This document shows positions 17,524-27,084 of a stretch of 64,000 nucleotides of DNA, in pieces (positions within the stretch are counted from its first letter, which is position 1; each line of letters starts with the position of its first letter). The stretch lies in NCBI GenBank assembly GCA_016717225.1, contig JADKGB010000002.1, forward strand, positions 124,001-188,000. Direction: 5' to 3'. This DNA is from Flavobacteriales bacterium (lineage in GTDB: Bacteria > Bacteroidota > Bacteroidia > Flavobacteriales_F > PHOS-HE28). The notes under the pieces were generated by a model. It did not search any database. It worked only from the letters and a program-made list of their open reading frames with translations, and was not told where the DNA came from. The translations under genes and the position numbers were made by a program.

Positions 17524-18300
17524 ATGCGCATAACCTTTCTTGGAACGGGCACGAGCCAGGGCGTACCCATGATCGGCTGTGACTGCGCGGTTTGCAAAAG
17601 CGCGGATCCACGAGATAATAGACTTCGCGTTTCAGTGCTGGTCGAGACCAAGGGAAAGCGCATTCTTATTGATGCGGGCCCCGATCTGCGTCAACAAATG
17701 CTGCGATCTGGCACAACGGAATTGGATGCCGTTCTGCTTACGCACGAACACATGGACCATATTGTTGGTATGGATGATCTGCGGGCGTTCAGTTTCAAAC
17801 ATCAACCATCGAGAGCTGTTCCTATTTATGCTGATGAGCCGACAATGACCGCTGTTCGCCGTGTATTCTCTTACGCTTTCGCGGAGAAGAAGTATCCAGG
17901 TGTTCCAAAATTCGATCTACGGACCATCGGCCGTGAGCCGTTCGAAATGGATGGTATCGGCATTACACCGGTGGAAGTCATGCACATGCACATGCCCGTA
18001 CTCGGTTTCAGGGTTGGTGGATTCACGTACATCACGGATGCGAAAACCATAGCCAGGGAGCAACTGGACAAGATCCGTGGAAGCGAGATCCTGGTGCTCA
18101 ACGCGTTGCGTCATGAGGAGCACTACTCGCACTTGAACATCAAGGAAGCACTTGCTATTGTTCAGGAAGTACGCCCGGAGCAGGCCTACTTCACACACGT
18201 AAGCCATCTCATGGGACTGCATGCGGAGTCAGAGAACTACTTACCGCCGAACGTTCGGATCGCACACGACGGCTTGGTGGTAGAACTGCAAGAGCCGTAA
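17524..18300 (+). CDS. MBL-fold metallo-hydrolase (PhnP-like)
   Basis: The 258-residue protein starts MRITFLGTGTSQGVPMIGC. The zinc-binding motif THEHMDH places H74, H76, D78 and H79, with later metal ligands around HMHMPVLG, ITDAK and FTHVSH. The CDCAVCKSADPRDNRLR segment after the start is the cysteine-containing insertion seen in the PhnP/lipoate-like branch, whose members act on phosphodiester bonds, for example cyclic ribose phosphates. The substrate here is not known. It stands alone between the tRNA and the M36 protease gene. Confidence 0.9.
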   Translation: MRITFLGTGTSQGVPMIGCDCAVCKSADPRDNRLRVSVLVETKGKRILIDAGPDLRQQMLRSGTTELDAVLLTHEHMDHIVGMDDLRAFSFKHQPSRAVPIYADEPTMTAVRRVFSYAFAEKKYPGVPKFDLRTIGREPFEMDGIGITPVEVMHMHMPVLGFRVGGFTYITDAKTIAREQLDKIRGSEILVLNALRHEEHYSHLNIKEALAIVQEVRPEQAYFTHVSHLMGLHAESENYLPPNVRIAHDGLVVELQEP

Positions 18301-18373
18301 TCGATTGGTGCGACCACTTTGCCGCGCACGTCCCCAGTATTGCCGATATTCGGCCTTCAACCCCTATTTGCGC

Positions 18374-21325
18374 ATGTTGAAACCAATTCTCGTATCCTCG
18401 TTCTGTATGCTTGTTGCCATTGGCAGCACCGCTCAAGTTGCCGTGCATGGTCACGACCAGTACTCGGTAACCTTCGTCAAGGACAGGAGAGCGCTGCCTG
18501 ATGAATCACGGCAAAGTGCCCTTCGTTCTCAGCCGTCCTGGCGACATTTCGTGGCAGAGCATCCGCAATGGCGCGTGGAGTTCAATGAACAGAACTGGAA
18601 GCCACACCGGGCTTTCGGGCCGGGCATACCCACGGTAGGAGGCACCCCGGAAGAGCGGGCTTGGTCCTTTCTGGCTGGGCAAGCGCAATCCTTTCATATC
18701 GCTCAGAACGAATTGTACGTGCGGTCGGTTTCGTCAAGCAGCAAGCACCATTTCGTGCACTTTGGGCAGCGGCACAACGGAATGGAGGTTCTGTGGGGGC
18801 ATGCACTTGTAAAAATGGACTTGCAAGGTCGTGTGATCAGCTTCGGTTTGGATGTGTACGATCTGATCACACCCCTCCCTGAGCCAGTGCAGACCGATGA
18901 AGCGCTCAGGTCGGCGGCTGCAGCAGGTGTAGAGGCGCCTACCAGTTTTTCGATCGACCCAGCACTAGCCATACTTCCTATCCCTGCAACAGACGGTGTG
19001 GACCTTCGGATCGTAAAACAAGTGCGTGTTGAAGCGCGCGGTTCAGGCGTTCCTTCCGATCTCCTGTGTCTCGTTGATGCGGTTACAGGCCAATTGCTGT
19101 ATCGCAGCGATCGTATTGTTACCGAGAAAGGGCATGATGGGGCGGAAGTTGGAGCGGACGTGACCTTTTCTGCAACAGTGAGCAACACGATCCCCACCCC
19201 GTCAAGCATACTTCCATTGCGCAATTTGAACCTGGTCGCAGGTGGCCAATCCTTCGTTACGGACCCGAACGGTAACGCGAACACGGGACTTGCAGGTCCG
19301 ATCCCGTTCTCAACCGAACTGTCCGGTACTTGGGGAACGGTTTTTACCAACGGGAATACACCGGCGTTAAGTGGCACACTTCAAGAAGGCGCCAATGCAG
19401 TGACTTTTGACAACAACGCAACGGAAGAGGAGACAAGCGCATACTACCATGTGAACAACATACATGACCACGCGGTGGATGTGTTACCTGGCTTTACCGG
19501 AATGGATATCGATCTTCCGATCAATGTGGACAGGACGGATGGGGATTGTAACGCCTTCTACGATGGATCTTCCATCAATTTCTACTTGGAAGCGAACGAC
19601 TGCTATTCGCTAGCACTGATCAATGATGTGGTGTACCATGAATATGGGCATGGTATCAACGCCACATATTATGCTTCGCAGAGTGCTTCCTTCACTAACG
19701 GTGGCATGAACGAGGGATATGCGGACGTATGGGCTTTTTCCCTAAGTCTCAATCCTGTACTGGCAGAGGGCTACAAGATCAGCACACCTGCTGCATTCAT
19801 ACGTGTGTACAATGCGGCCCCCAAAGTTTACCCGGTCGATATTGTGGGAGAAGTGCATGCCGATGGTGAGATCATTGCCGGTGCATGGTGGGATACCTAT
19901 GTGAATCTGGGAAACAACATGGTGCAAACAATGGACTTGTTCGCCGACGCATTTCCAGGGTTACAAGCGACCGTTGCCAATGGCAACGAGGGTTCCGCAT
20001 TCCGAGCGGTGCTTATTGATGTTCTCGAGGCCGACGATGATGATGGGAACCTGATCAACGGCACCCCGAACGGGTCAGCCATCGCGGAAGCGTTCCGAAA
20101 GCACGGTATCACACTGATCAGTGGCTTTGATGTTGCTCATACACCTGTAGAAACATCCCTTCAGGACGCGGGTATCCTGATCGAAGCCACTGCTGTGGTT
20201 TCGGGGGATTTCGATGTGTATGTGCAAGGTGTTCAATTGAACTATCGTGCGAACACCGGAGCTTGGCAACAAGTGTTGATGACAGCTGTTGGTGGTGATA
20301 ACTATGAGGCTACTATTCCTGGTCAACCCACCGGCACGGTGATCAGCTATTACATCGGATTACTGGATATCAATGGAGTTCTCAGCGGTGTTACGCCTTC
20401 AGGAGCGGACCAGGAGGAGCCTAATCTGCCGAATTACATTTTGGTGGGTTACGACCTTCAGCTCACCGAGGATGTGGACAACCTGAACGAATTGGGAAAC
20501 TGGGACCTCGGACTCTCTTCGGACAACAATACCACGGGCACTTGGGAGCTGTTTGCTCCAGAGGCTTCGTTCAGCACAGTTGATGGCAGCGAGATCCAAA
20601 CTGGTCAACAGCATACGGTGGGAGGGGAGTACTGTTTCTTCACAGAAAATGGAAACAATCCTGATACTCCTGGCGAAGCCGATGTTGATGGCGGACACAC
20701 CACATTGCAAGGCTATCCGATGGATCTTTCGGGTTACGAGAATCCCACGTTCACGTTGTACCGTTGGTACACGAACAGCCCTCCTGGTGGTGCGAATCCT
20801 GGTCAGGATTGGTGGTATGTGCAGATCACGAATAACGGCACCGATTGGGTATTTGTTGAGAATACGCGCACGGATGACCGCAGCTGGCGCAAGCTCGCAT
20901 TCCGTGTTCAGGACTACGTGACGCCTACGAGTACGGTGCAACTGCGCTTCATTGCGAGCGACAGCACCCACGTAGGTCAGAATCTTGATGGAGGTAGCTT
21001 GATCGAAGCGGCTGTGGACGACATCCAACTTTGGGACAACACAAGCGTGGGTATCGGAGAAATGCGGACTGATGCGATCACTGCGCTTTATCCGGATCCT
21101 GCGAACGACCAGGTCGATCTGGTACTGGCCATTCCTGCAGGTAGTTCAACTCGTATAGATGTGATAGACCCCGCAGGACGTATCGTGCTTTCGGACAGGT
21201 TGACCAGTGTTGCAGGCATTACGAGATCCACTGTTGATGTTTCGGAGCTTAGCGCTGGTGGCTATGTGATGCGTGCCCAGTGGGAAGGAGGAAGTGCACA
21301 GAAGCAATTCTCCATCGTTCGATAG
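18374..21325 (+). CDS. T9SS-secreted M36-type (fungalysin-like) metalloprotease
   Basis: The 983-residue product starts MLKPILVSSFCMLVAIGSTAQ, a signal peptide; an extension upstream to 18305 is less likely. Residues to about 200 form an FTP-type propeptide (LYVRSVSSSSKHHFVHFGQ). The catalytic part shows HEYGHGIN at about 422-429 and the third zinc ligand E447 in NEGYADVWA. Beyond residue 600 come beta-sandwich regions ending in AAVDDIQLW and a type-A sorting domain (ALYPDPANDQVDLVL ... LSAGGYVMRAQWEGG). A secreted protease for protein use outside the cell is inferred. A strong terminator follows. Confidence 0.92.
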   Translation: MLKPILVSSFCMLVAIGSTAQVAVHGHDQYSVTFVKDRRALPDESRQSALRSQPSWRHFVAEHPQWRVEFNEQNWKPHRAFGPGIPTVGGTPEERAWSFLAGQAQSFHIAQNELYVRSVSSSSKHHFVHFGQRHNGMEVLWGHALVKMDLQGRVISFGLDVYDLITPLPEPVQTDEALRSAAAAGVEAPTSFSIDPALAILPIPATDGVDLRIVKQVRVEARGSGVPSDLLCLVDAVTGQLLYRSDRIVTEKGHDGAEVGADVTFSATVSNTIPTPSSILPLRNLNLVAGGQSFVTDPNGNANTGLAGPIPFSTELSGTWGTVFTNGNTPALSGTLQEGANAVTFDNNATEEETSAYYHVNNIHDHAVDVLPGFTGMDIDLPINVDRTDGDCNAFYDGSSINFYLEANDCYSLALINDVVYHEYGHGINATYYASQSASFTNGGMNEGYADVWAFSLSLNPVLAEGYKISTPAAFIRVYNAAPKVYPVDIVGEVHADGEIIAGAWWDTYVNLGNNMVQTMDLFADAFPGLQATVANGNEGSAFRAVLIDVLEADDDDGNLINGTPNGSAIAEAFRKHGITLISGFDVAHTPVETSLQDAGILIEATAVVSGDFDVYVQGVQLNYRANTGAWQQVLMTAVGGDNYEATIPGQPTGTVISYYIGLLDINGVLSGVTPSGADQEEPNLPNYILVGYDLQLTEDVDNLNELGNWDLGLSSDNNTTGTWELFAPEASFSTVDGSEIQTGQQHTVGGEYCFFTENGNNPDTPGEADVDGGHTTLQGYPMDLSGYENPTFTLYRWYTNSPPGGANPGQDWWYVQITNNGTDWVFVENTRTDDRSWRKLAFRVQDYVTPTSTVQLRFIASDSTHVGQNLDGGSLIEAAVDDIQLWDNTSVGIGEMRTDAITALYPDPANDQVDLVLAIPAGSSTRIDVIDPAGRIVLSDRLTSVAGITRSTVDVSELSAGGYVMRAQWEGGSAQKQFSIVR

Positions 21326-21340
21326 TTGGATCATGAGAGC

Positions 21341-21374
21341 AGGCCCCCGGTGATCGCATAGATCGCGGGGGCCT
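21341..21374. terminator. Bidirectional terminator between convergent genes
   Basis: AGGCCCCCG (21341-21349) pairs with CGGGGGCCT (21366-21374); the intervening bases hold a GATC/GATC inner pairing. TTTCGCTTT follows on the plus side. It lies between the M36 protease and the LamG gene, 16 bases past the first stop. Confidence 0.75.
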
Positions 21375-21381
21375 TTCGCTT

Positions 21382-22314
21382 TCAGGGAAGATGCACCGTG
21401 CTGGAAATGGTGCGATCACGACCTTGCAGGCAGACCAAATACAGACCTGAAGGCAACGGAGGGAACAACGTGCGTGCGATACCATCCGAGATCGACGAAC
21501 TGAACATTGTTCTGCCGCTCAGATCCATTATCCGATAACCATTCCAGTCACCGCTGGGCAGCCGAAGGCCTCCAGCCGCGGAATAACTTATCCGGGCCTC
21601 TTCGACCTGGGTTTCAACATCGCCGATCACCAGATCGATCACCTCCATTGCATTGAGCGCGTAGTCGTATACGCGAACGTCGTCGAGCGAACCATAGAAC
21701 GGAAGGCTGTTATTGTACAGATTGCCCAGCGTGGCCGGCGCCTGAGGGTAATAGCCAATTGTTCCCGATGCTGGCCCAGTGGCGGTGGAAGAACCGTTCA
21801 GGAACACACGGATCGTGGCACCATCATAGGTTGCGGCCAAGTGATACCAAGCATTGCTGAATATGCTGCTCGGAGGAATTTCTACGGTGTGTACAACACC
21901 TCCTGTGCGGATACGGAACCGAGCTCCCGTGTTATTTACAAGGCTCAAGCTCCACACCAGATCCGCTTCATTTGGACCGATGGTTTTCGCAATAAGAATG
22001 CGTTCGGTCCCGCTCACGATCTCAGGCTTGAACCAGCATGCCACCGAAAACTCATCACCGGGCCCGCTGGTCAGGTCACATGGGCCAAGGTCCACACGTG
22101 CATCGTTCCCGTAGAAACGTAATGCGCCGGAAAAATGGCCGGAACTGGGTTGCCACGTGGTGTTGCCTTGCAAGTTGCCGTTGCTTGTTCCGCTGAGATC
22201 GTTCGCGATGAGACCGCCAGTTTCATCCAGTTTCCAGTAGAAGTTTGGTTGGCCATGCGCGATGAGACCAAAAGAGGCCGATAGCGCGAGGTACAGGAGG
22301 AGTCTGGTTCTCAT
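21382..22314 (-). CDS. T9SS-secreted LamG/concanavalin-like protein
   Basis: The 310-residue product has a signal peptide (MRTRLLLYLALSASFGLIAHG), then a LamG-like jelly roll of about 190 residues (FYWKLDETGGLIANDLSG, EFSVACWFKPE, WYHLAATYDGATIRVFLNG, GSLDDVRVYDYAL). The C-terminus (YRIMDLSGRTMFSS ... PLPSGLYLVCLQGRDRT) is a type-A sorting domain. LamG domains usually bind glycans or peptides, so a carbohydrate-recognition role is inferred. No catalytic domain is present. Confidence 0.88.
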   Translation of the reverse strand: MRTRLLLYLALSASFGLIAHGQPNFYWKLDETGGLIANDLSGTSNGNLQGNTTWQPSSGHFSGALRFYGNDARVDLGPCDLTSGPGDEFSVACWFKPEIVSGTERILIAKTIGPNEADLVWSLSLVNNTGARFRIRTGGVVHTVEIPPSSIFSNAWYHLAATYDGATIRVFLNGSSTATGPASGTIGYYPQAPATLGNLYNNSLPFYGSLDDVRVYDYALNAMEVIDLVIGDVETQVEEARISYSAAGGLRLPSGDWNGYRIMDLSGRTMFSSSISDGIARTLFPPLPSGLYLVCLQGRDRTISSTVHLP

Positions 22315-22425
22315 GGCATCGAGGTTGGTGCAGTGCGGTACGCCAGGAGCGACGAAGTGTTCCGGTCATTCGACAGAGAGCGATCGGATACGATCCAGGA
22401 ACACCACCCTGATCGTCGGAAAAAG

Positions 22426-23115
22426 TCAAGCCCTGCGTAAAGCGGCTAAAGACGAGTACAGCACTTCCTTGATATCCGGGTCCATAACACCCTTGGGAGC
22501 GAACTTCTGATTCACCTCCAATTCAATACCTGCGTAGTTGGTGCCGAATTGCCTGCGAAGCGTGCGTGTATAACCATCGCTTGTGCCCTTGTACGGGTAA
22601 TTCATGCGAACGCGTAACCCAGGAGCACGTGAACGGATAGCATCGCGCCACGCGCTGCAGAATGCGGCTTCATTCGAATGTGCGGGGTCATAGAGCAGGC
22701 CAATGTCACAATCGCGCTTCTTTCCATTGAGCACCGGTGTGAATGAATGCACGCTGATGTGGAGAATGGTGCACTTGTCCTTCAACCCAGCGGCCAATTG
22801 AGCTTCGAACTCGGACCGATAGGAAATATAGCTGTCCAGCAGTAATTGACGCAGGTTTTCAGGCAGATCGCGCGTGTATTCAGAAAAAAGCTGCTTACTG
22901 TCCTCACTTCTGTTGAATTCAACGCAGAGCCGGGAAAGCCTGTTACTGATGCTCGCATCGGCCAATGTCCGCAACCGGCCGAAAAGGTCAAGTGCGCCAA
23001 TATCCCATCCTCGGTGGGAAGCGAGAACACCTTCCGCACTTTTGAACCACGGCCTGAACATCGGTGGGACCTCGTTTCCTGCATGCTCGCAACTGAGGAA
23101 CAACAAAGTCTTCAT
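22426..23115 (-). CDS. N-formylglutamate amidohydrolase-family protein
   Basis: The 229-residue product starts MKTLLFLSCEHAGNEVPPMF; the histidine/glutamate pair in SCEHAGN is the usual first metal site of the NFGA family, and HISVHSFTP and DIGLLYD supply others. The ATG at 23115 overlaps the stop of the GCS2-like ligase gene (ATGA). Classical family members free glutamate from N-formylglutamate. In this cassette, its substrate is more likely a product of the two ligases next to it, which is inference. It is the last gene of the four-gene minus-strand cassette. Confidence 0.9.
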   Translation of the reverse strand: MKTLLFLSCEHAGNEVPPMFRPWFKSAEGVLASHRGWDIGALDLFGRLRTLADASISNRLSRLCVEFNRSEDSKQLFSEYTRDLPENLRQLLLDSYISYRSEFEAQLAAGLKDKCTILHISVHSFTPVLNGKKRDCDIGLLYDPAHSNEAAFCSAWRDAIRSRAPGLRVRMNYPYKGTSDGYTRTLRRQFGTNYAGIELEVNQKFAPKGVMDPDIKEVLYSSLAALRRA

Positions 23116-24344
23116 ACGAACTGCTTGTCCTCCTGTAAACACATGGCCAGTTCGCGATACACCGCGACGATGCGCTCATGTGTTGGTTGGTCGCCAGTAT
23201 GAGCAAGGATGCGTTTGGCAAGGCAACCGTGGTCCAGGATGTGACCAATACGTATGCGGGCGCCTTCGCTGAGGTCGCTCCGCAATTGTTGGTACAAATG
23301 ACGCCAAAGCTCTTGCACCGTCGCGCTTTCTCGGAACAAACCGAACATAAGGAGGAAATCCTTGTTGGCGATCACCGTGTCACCACCCTTCACGATCACA
23401 TCCTTGAAAATAGCCAACAGATCGCTTTCATGCCAAGCCCGTTGCAGGTAGTTACTGACCCATTTGCCAGCAACCATTGCTTTCAGAGCCGTAACGATCA
23501 TCTCAGCGATAGCCAGGTCCGCGCTCGGGCATTCCTGGATATCCACTACACGGATCTCGATCGCACCACGGTCGAACCGTGCGATGGCGCCCCGACTATT
23601 GGCGAAATGATAGTCCATCACCTGGTCCTTATCGAATGGTTGCAAGGCGCGCGCTATCGGTTCAAAGATCACCCGGTAATAATCCTCCTGGCTGAAAACG
23701 GCTTCCGGGATCAAGGACCCCATGAGCTGCGGAAGTCGCTGCTGATGGGTGAGATAATGGTGCATCCGGGTATCGAGCATTCCAGTGGGCTTGCCGTCCA
23801 GTATCGGCGAACTCGCGCTCAGTCCTGGTATGATCGGCAGCACCATCCGTATAGCGGTGTGCAGTTTGGCGAATTCCTCATCGTTGGCGAAGGGGAGATT
23901 GAGGTGCGTGCTCTGCAGATTGCTCCAGCCATGGCCGCGGCAATCGAATATGGTATTGTAAAGCGCATACACTTCGTTGTGATCATGTTTCCAGAGCACA
24001 CTTTCCGTGAGTGGATCCATGAATGGATGCGCCGCACCGGGTAACAGCATGCGATTCCGCTTGGCCAATGTGGCGTTCATGGCGCGCACTTCGGCGCGGA
24101 ATTTTGGTTCGAACGCGGAGATGCTGACCGTAGGTTCTGCGGTCTTCATTTCCACCACGTGCGCGGTAAGCTCATTGCTCCATTCCACGTCCCCACGCTC
24201 CACGTCGCTAACGACCGTGCCTACCGTGTCCTTGAAAAGTTCGTCCACCGTGGCGCTAACCCGCAGGGTATCCATGTCCACGACCATGTATTCGAGCTCG
24301 ATACCGGTTACTTCGAAGAGGCTATATGGTTTCTTTTTGGCCAT
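23112..24344 (-). CDS. Glutamate-cysteine-ligase-type amidoligase (GCS2/YbdK-like)
   Basis: The 410-residue protein has the GCS2 opening TGIELEYMVVD, where E and E form the metal site, then DVEWSNELTAHVVEMKT and a long central region (QSTHLNLPFANDEEF, MLDTRMHHYL). It belongs to the glutamine-synthetase-fold amidoligases, which use ATP to join an amine to a carboxylate of glutamate. It is a divergent branch, not a classical gshA. The gene follows the RimK-like ligase by 68 bases and overlaps the amidohydrolase. The conjugated product is not known. Confidence 0.88.
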   Translation of the reverse strand: MAKKKPYSLFEVTGIELEYMVVDMDTLRVSATVDELFKDTVGTVVSDVERGDVEWSNELTAHVVEMKTAEPTVSISAFEPKFRAEVRAMNATLAKRNRMLLPGAAHPFMDPLTESVLWKHDHNEVYALYNTIFDCRGHGWSNLQSTHLNLPFANDEEFAKLHTAIRMVLPIIPGLSASSPILDGKPTGMLDTRMHHYLTHQQRLPQLMGSLIPEAVFSQEDYYRVIFEPIARALQPFDKDQVMDYHFANSRGAIARFDRGAIEIRVVDIQECPSADLAIAEMIVTALKAMVAGKWVSNYLQRAWHESDLLAIFKDVIVKGGDTVIANKDFLLMFGLFRESATVQELWRHLYQQLRSDLSEGARIRIGHILDHGCLAKRILAHTGDQPTHERIVAVYRELAMCLQEDKQFV

Positions 24345-24412
24345 TTACTTGAGAATTGGCACGAGCGGCAACTGTCAAACAACTTGACCGAGGATCCGGC
24401 TCCTGCGAGTGT

Positions 24413-25894
24413 CTATTCCATTGTTGTTACCACCCCGATCTTTCGCTCGATACACTTCTTCAAGCTACCGATGATCTTGTTGTAAAGTTCGTCGCCCAAC
24501 GCGAGATCCTCTACACCGTGATCGATATTGGGGCATTCGTTCACCTCGATCACGTAGGGTTTACCGCCCACTTCCTTCACATCCACACCGAACAGGCCCT
24601 GGTTTCCTACAATGGCGATCACAGCTTTCACCGCGGCACTGATGATCTCCTTGGGCGCATCCGCAACCAGCATGGTGGTGGCTTCCCCTTCTTGGCCCTT
24701 CTTGGTGCCGCTTTCCCAGTTGTAGATCTGCCAATGCCCGGCTGCCATGAAATACTTGCAGGCATAAAGCGGCTTTCCATCCAGGACACCAATGCGCCAG
24801 TCGAAATCACTTGGCATGAACTCCTGAGCGATAACGAGATCGCTATCCTTCATGAGTTCATCCAATTTCAGCACCAGGTCTTCCGGTGTTTTTGCCTTTA
24901 CCACACCGCGACTGAAGGTGCTGTCGGGTAGTTTCAACACAACTGGAAAGCCGAAGGTCTTCGCCACTTCATCCCGGTTCTCGCTATGCACGATCATGGT
25001 GCGCGGTGTAGGCACATCGTTCGCCAGCATCACTTCCGCGAGATAGACCTTGTTGTTGCACTTCAGGATCGCATCCGGTGCATCCATCACAGCTAGACCC
25101 TCTTTTTGTGCCTTGCGGGCCATGCGGTAGGTGTGGTCGTTCACGTGGGTATTTTCCCGAATGAACAAGGCGTCGTATTCACCCAATCGATCAATGTCAT
25201 CCGGCCCGATGATATCCACAGCGAAGCCCATTTCCTCCGCAGCCTGACGGAATTTCACGATCGCACGTTTGTTGCTTGGAACAGCTTTGTCCTCAGGGTT
25301 CACGAGAATAGCCAAGTCGTAGGCCGAACGATCCTCCCGGGCCTTGTCGTAGCGCTTCTTGCTGAAATAATCCGAGGCGTATTTGCGAACGAACGGCAGG
25401 TGCTCTTCTGGAATGTCGTTGTACGGAATGGCCTTGATAGATCGCAATTCCCACTTTTCGCCTTTTACGAACCGCGCGCGGATCAGTGGTGCTTGGAACA
25501 CCTTGTAGAGCTCATGTGCGAGCTTATCGTACGTGCGGTTCACGTTCCGGCCGAAGTAGACACTGAAAATGAATTCGTGCTTGTTCTTGTCGGCGAGTGT
25601 GTGCTGGATCACATCTTCCAATTCACGGCTCAGGATGCGCACCATGCTCCGGCTCTTCAGGTCAAGAATGGTCTTTGCGCTGGGGATCACTTTCTGCCCA
25701 CGCGCTTCAGCCAACAAACTCACGTAGTATCCGCGGCTCTGATAAGTGTAACTGCGCGCCAGATTGAAGATGCGCACATTGCCAAGGTTCGCGAATCGCG
25801 GTGAGGTCAAGTAGTCCTTGCTACTTACCACTTCAACTCCGGTAACGCCCAAGTTGAATTCCTTTGGTTCTCGAACAACGATGATCTTCTTCAT
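24413..25894 (-). CDS. RimK-like ATP-grasp ligase with N-terminal RLAN-type domain
   Basis: The 493-residue protein has an N-terminal domain of about 200 residues (KIIVVREPKEF, YVSLLAEARGQKVIPS) and a RimK-type ATP-grasp core beginning near residue 200: DALFIRENTHVNDHTYRMA, FPVVLKLPDSTFSRGV, DWRIGVLDGKPLYACKYF and VDVKEVGGKPYVIEVNECP. The last two strings carry the ATP-grasp Mg/ATP-binding residues. The N-terminal half matches the RLAN domain that co-occurs with such ligases. It is expected to add amino acids to a peptide or metabolite. Its ATG overlaps the stop of the C39-like gene (ATGA). Confidence 0.9.
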   Translation of the reverse strand: MKKIIVVREPKEFNLGVTGVEVVSSKDYLTSPRFANLGNVRIFNLARSYTYQSRGYYVSLLAEARGQKVIPSAKTILDLKSRSMVRILSRELEDVIQHTLADKNKHEFIFSVYFGRNVNRTYDKLAHELYKVFQAPLIRARFVKGEKWELRSIKAIPYNDIPEEHLPFVRKYASDYFSKKRYDKAREDRSAYDLAILVNPEDKAVPSNKRAIVKFRQAAEEMGFAVDIIGPDDIDRLGEYDALFIRENTHVNDHTYRMARKAQKEGLAVMDAPDAILKCNNKVYLAEVMLANDVPTPRTMIVHSENRDEVAKTFGFPVVLKLPDSTFSRGVVKAKTPEDLVLKLDELMKDSDLVIAQEFMPSDFDWRIGVLDGKPLYACKYFMAAGHWQIYNWESGTKKGQEGEATTMLVADAPKEIISAAVKAVIAIVGNQGLFGVDVKEVGGKPYVIEVNECPNIDHGVEDLALGDELYNKIIGSLKKCIERKIGVVTTME

Positions 25895-26598
25895 ACGGGC
25901 AACTTCTTCTTCGATATGATCAACAGGTTCGCATCGTACGTGACGATCCCCAGCATGATCGAGTTGATGAGACGACCCACATGAACCTCATAACTATGAT
26001 CGGTGCTGAACGGATTCCCGCTATATGGGTCAGCCACCAACACTTGTTTGCCTTTCATACCGGCGAGCACTACGAAGTGTCCCATGGGCTTGCCCCGCAG
26101 ATCATCGAACACGCTGGTGCCAGCGGTGGTGCCATATTCCCGCTTGCTCTTATAGAGGTACGTGGCGCTTAGGCCAGTAAGTATGGGCAGGTCGTTATCG
26201 AAGTAGTTCTGCAACAGGGCAGGGGTGGGGTCGTCGAACCGTATCTCGCCACCGAGCTTGATGAATCGTGAGTATGCCAGACAAGCCGAGTGCAGACGTT
26301 TGCTCTCCTTGAACCGGGTTTGGGCCACCAATTTTTTCCTCAGCATCTCTGGTGGCAGGTCTTCCCAACTGGGGTCGAAGACCTTCAGGTTGTAACTGTG
26401 CAAGCGCACGTTGAAACCACGCTTCAATGCATCAAGACCCAAGAAGACGGAGAGTGTTCCTCCATTCTCCATTGCGTGCACGCTGTTGATGACTTCATCC
26501 AGATCCACTTCTTCGCGGAAATAGTCATAGACGGCATGCAGTGCCGTGGGACCGCACGTATCGTCGTTCGGTTGAGGTTGGATCCTGATCGGACGCAT
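25891..26598 (-). CDS. Cytosolic C39-like cysteine peptidase
   Basis: The 235-residue protein starts MRPIRIQPQPNDDTCGPTAL, with the probable nucleophile C15 in DDTCGPTAL, the histidine in MGHFVVLAG and the aspartate in VADPYSGNP, forming a papain/C39-type triad. There is no signal peptide and no ABC transporter domain, so it acts in the cytosol, unlike bacteriocin-leader peptidases. The start at 26598 is preferred because the extension to 26649 is unconserved. It is first in the cassette with RimK-like, GCS2-like and amidohydrolase genes, so it may trim or rearrange the same product. Confidence 0.85.
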   Translation of the reverse strand: MRPIRIQPQPNDDTCGPTALHAVYDYFREEVDLDEVINSVHAMENGGTLSVFLGLDALKRGFNVRLHSYNLKVFDPSWEDLPPEMLRKKLVAQTRFKESKRLHSACLAYSRFIKLGGEIRFDDPTPALLQNYFDNDLPILTGLSATYLYKSKREYGTTAGTSVFDDLRGKPMGHFVVLAGMKGKQVLVADPYSGNPFSTDHSYEVHVGRLINSIMLGIVTYDANLLIISKKKLPV

Positions 26599-26695
26599 AT
26601 GCGCTGTTGAACGGGGCGAAATTCGTGGGTAAAAGACACGCTCAGCCAAGAGAACGCATCAATATGCTAAGAGCCTTTCGTTGACTTTTCGTTGA

Positions 26696-26986
26696 TCAAA
26701 CCTGTTTCTTGGCCCACAGCAAGCGCGACAAGGCCAGTGCCGCAAATGCCAGGAAGAAGGGCATGATCGGCATCACATAACGCATTTGCCCGACCAAGGC
26801 CGAGTAGCCCGCGAGCTGAACACCTATGGCCAGTAGCCAGATCCACCGGGTTGGATGACGCGACCGGAGACCAATGCCTGCCAAAAGCAGATAGAACAGT
26901 TGTTGGGCGAGCATGACATGATCCAGCGTTGTAAGTCGCACTCCGTATGTCTCCCAGCGATCGATCAAGTTGCCCACCTGGTTCAT
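26696..26986 (-). CDS. Hydrophobic protein, possibly a remnant of a GT39-like membrane glycosyltransferase
   Basis: The 96-residue frame has two or three hydrophobic segments (LFYLLLAGIGL, WIWLLAIGVQLAGYSALV) and ends with QMRYVMPIMPFFLAFAALAL, which is the kind of sequence at the end of dolichyl-phosphate-mannose mannosyltransferase-like proteins. A stop lies 17 codons upstream of its ATG, and the DUF4340 gene ends at 27085, so a full-length version cannot fit. I infer a truncated remnant or a stand-alone small membrane protein. Confidence 0.45.
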   Translation of the reverse strand: MNQVGNLIDRWETYGVRLTTLDHVMLAQQLFYLLLAGIGLRSRHPTRWIWLLAIGVQLAGYSALVGQMRYVMPIMPFFLAFAALALSRLLWAKKQV

Positions 26987-27084
26987 GGCTGGGTTATGGA
27001 TCTGGTGAGACCTTTCGTTGGCACCGAGGGCCTATGGTCAGGCCGCGGCCTTCGTCAACATGTGAAGACCCATTGGTGGAAAGC

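Noticed and set aside
23178..24044. 288-codon plus-strand frame opposite the GCS2-like gene
   Set aside because: It has no recognised domain and overlaps a conserved enzyme gene on the other strand.
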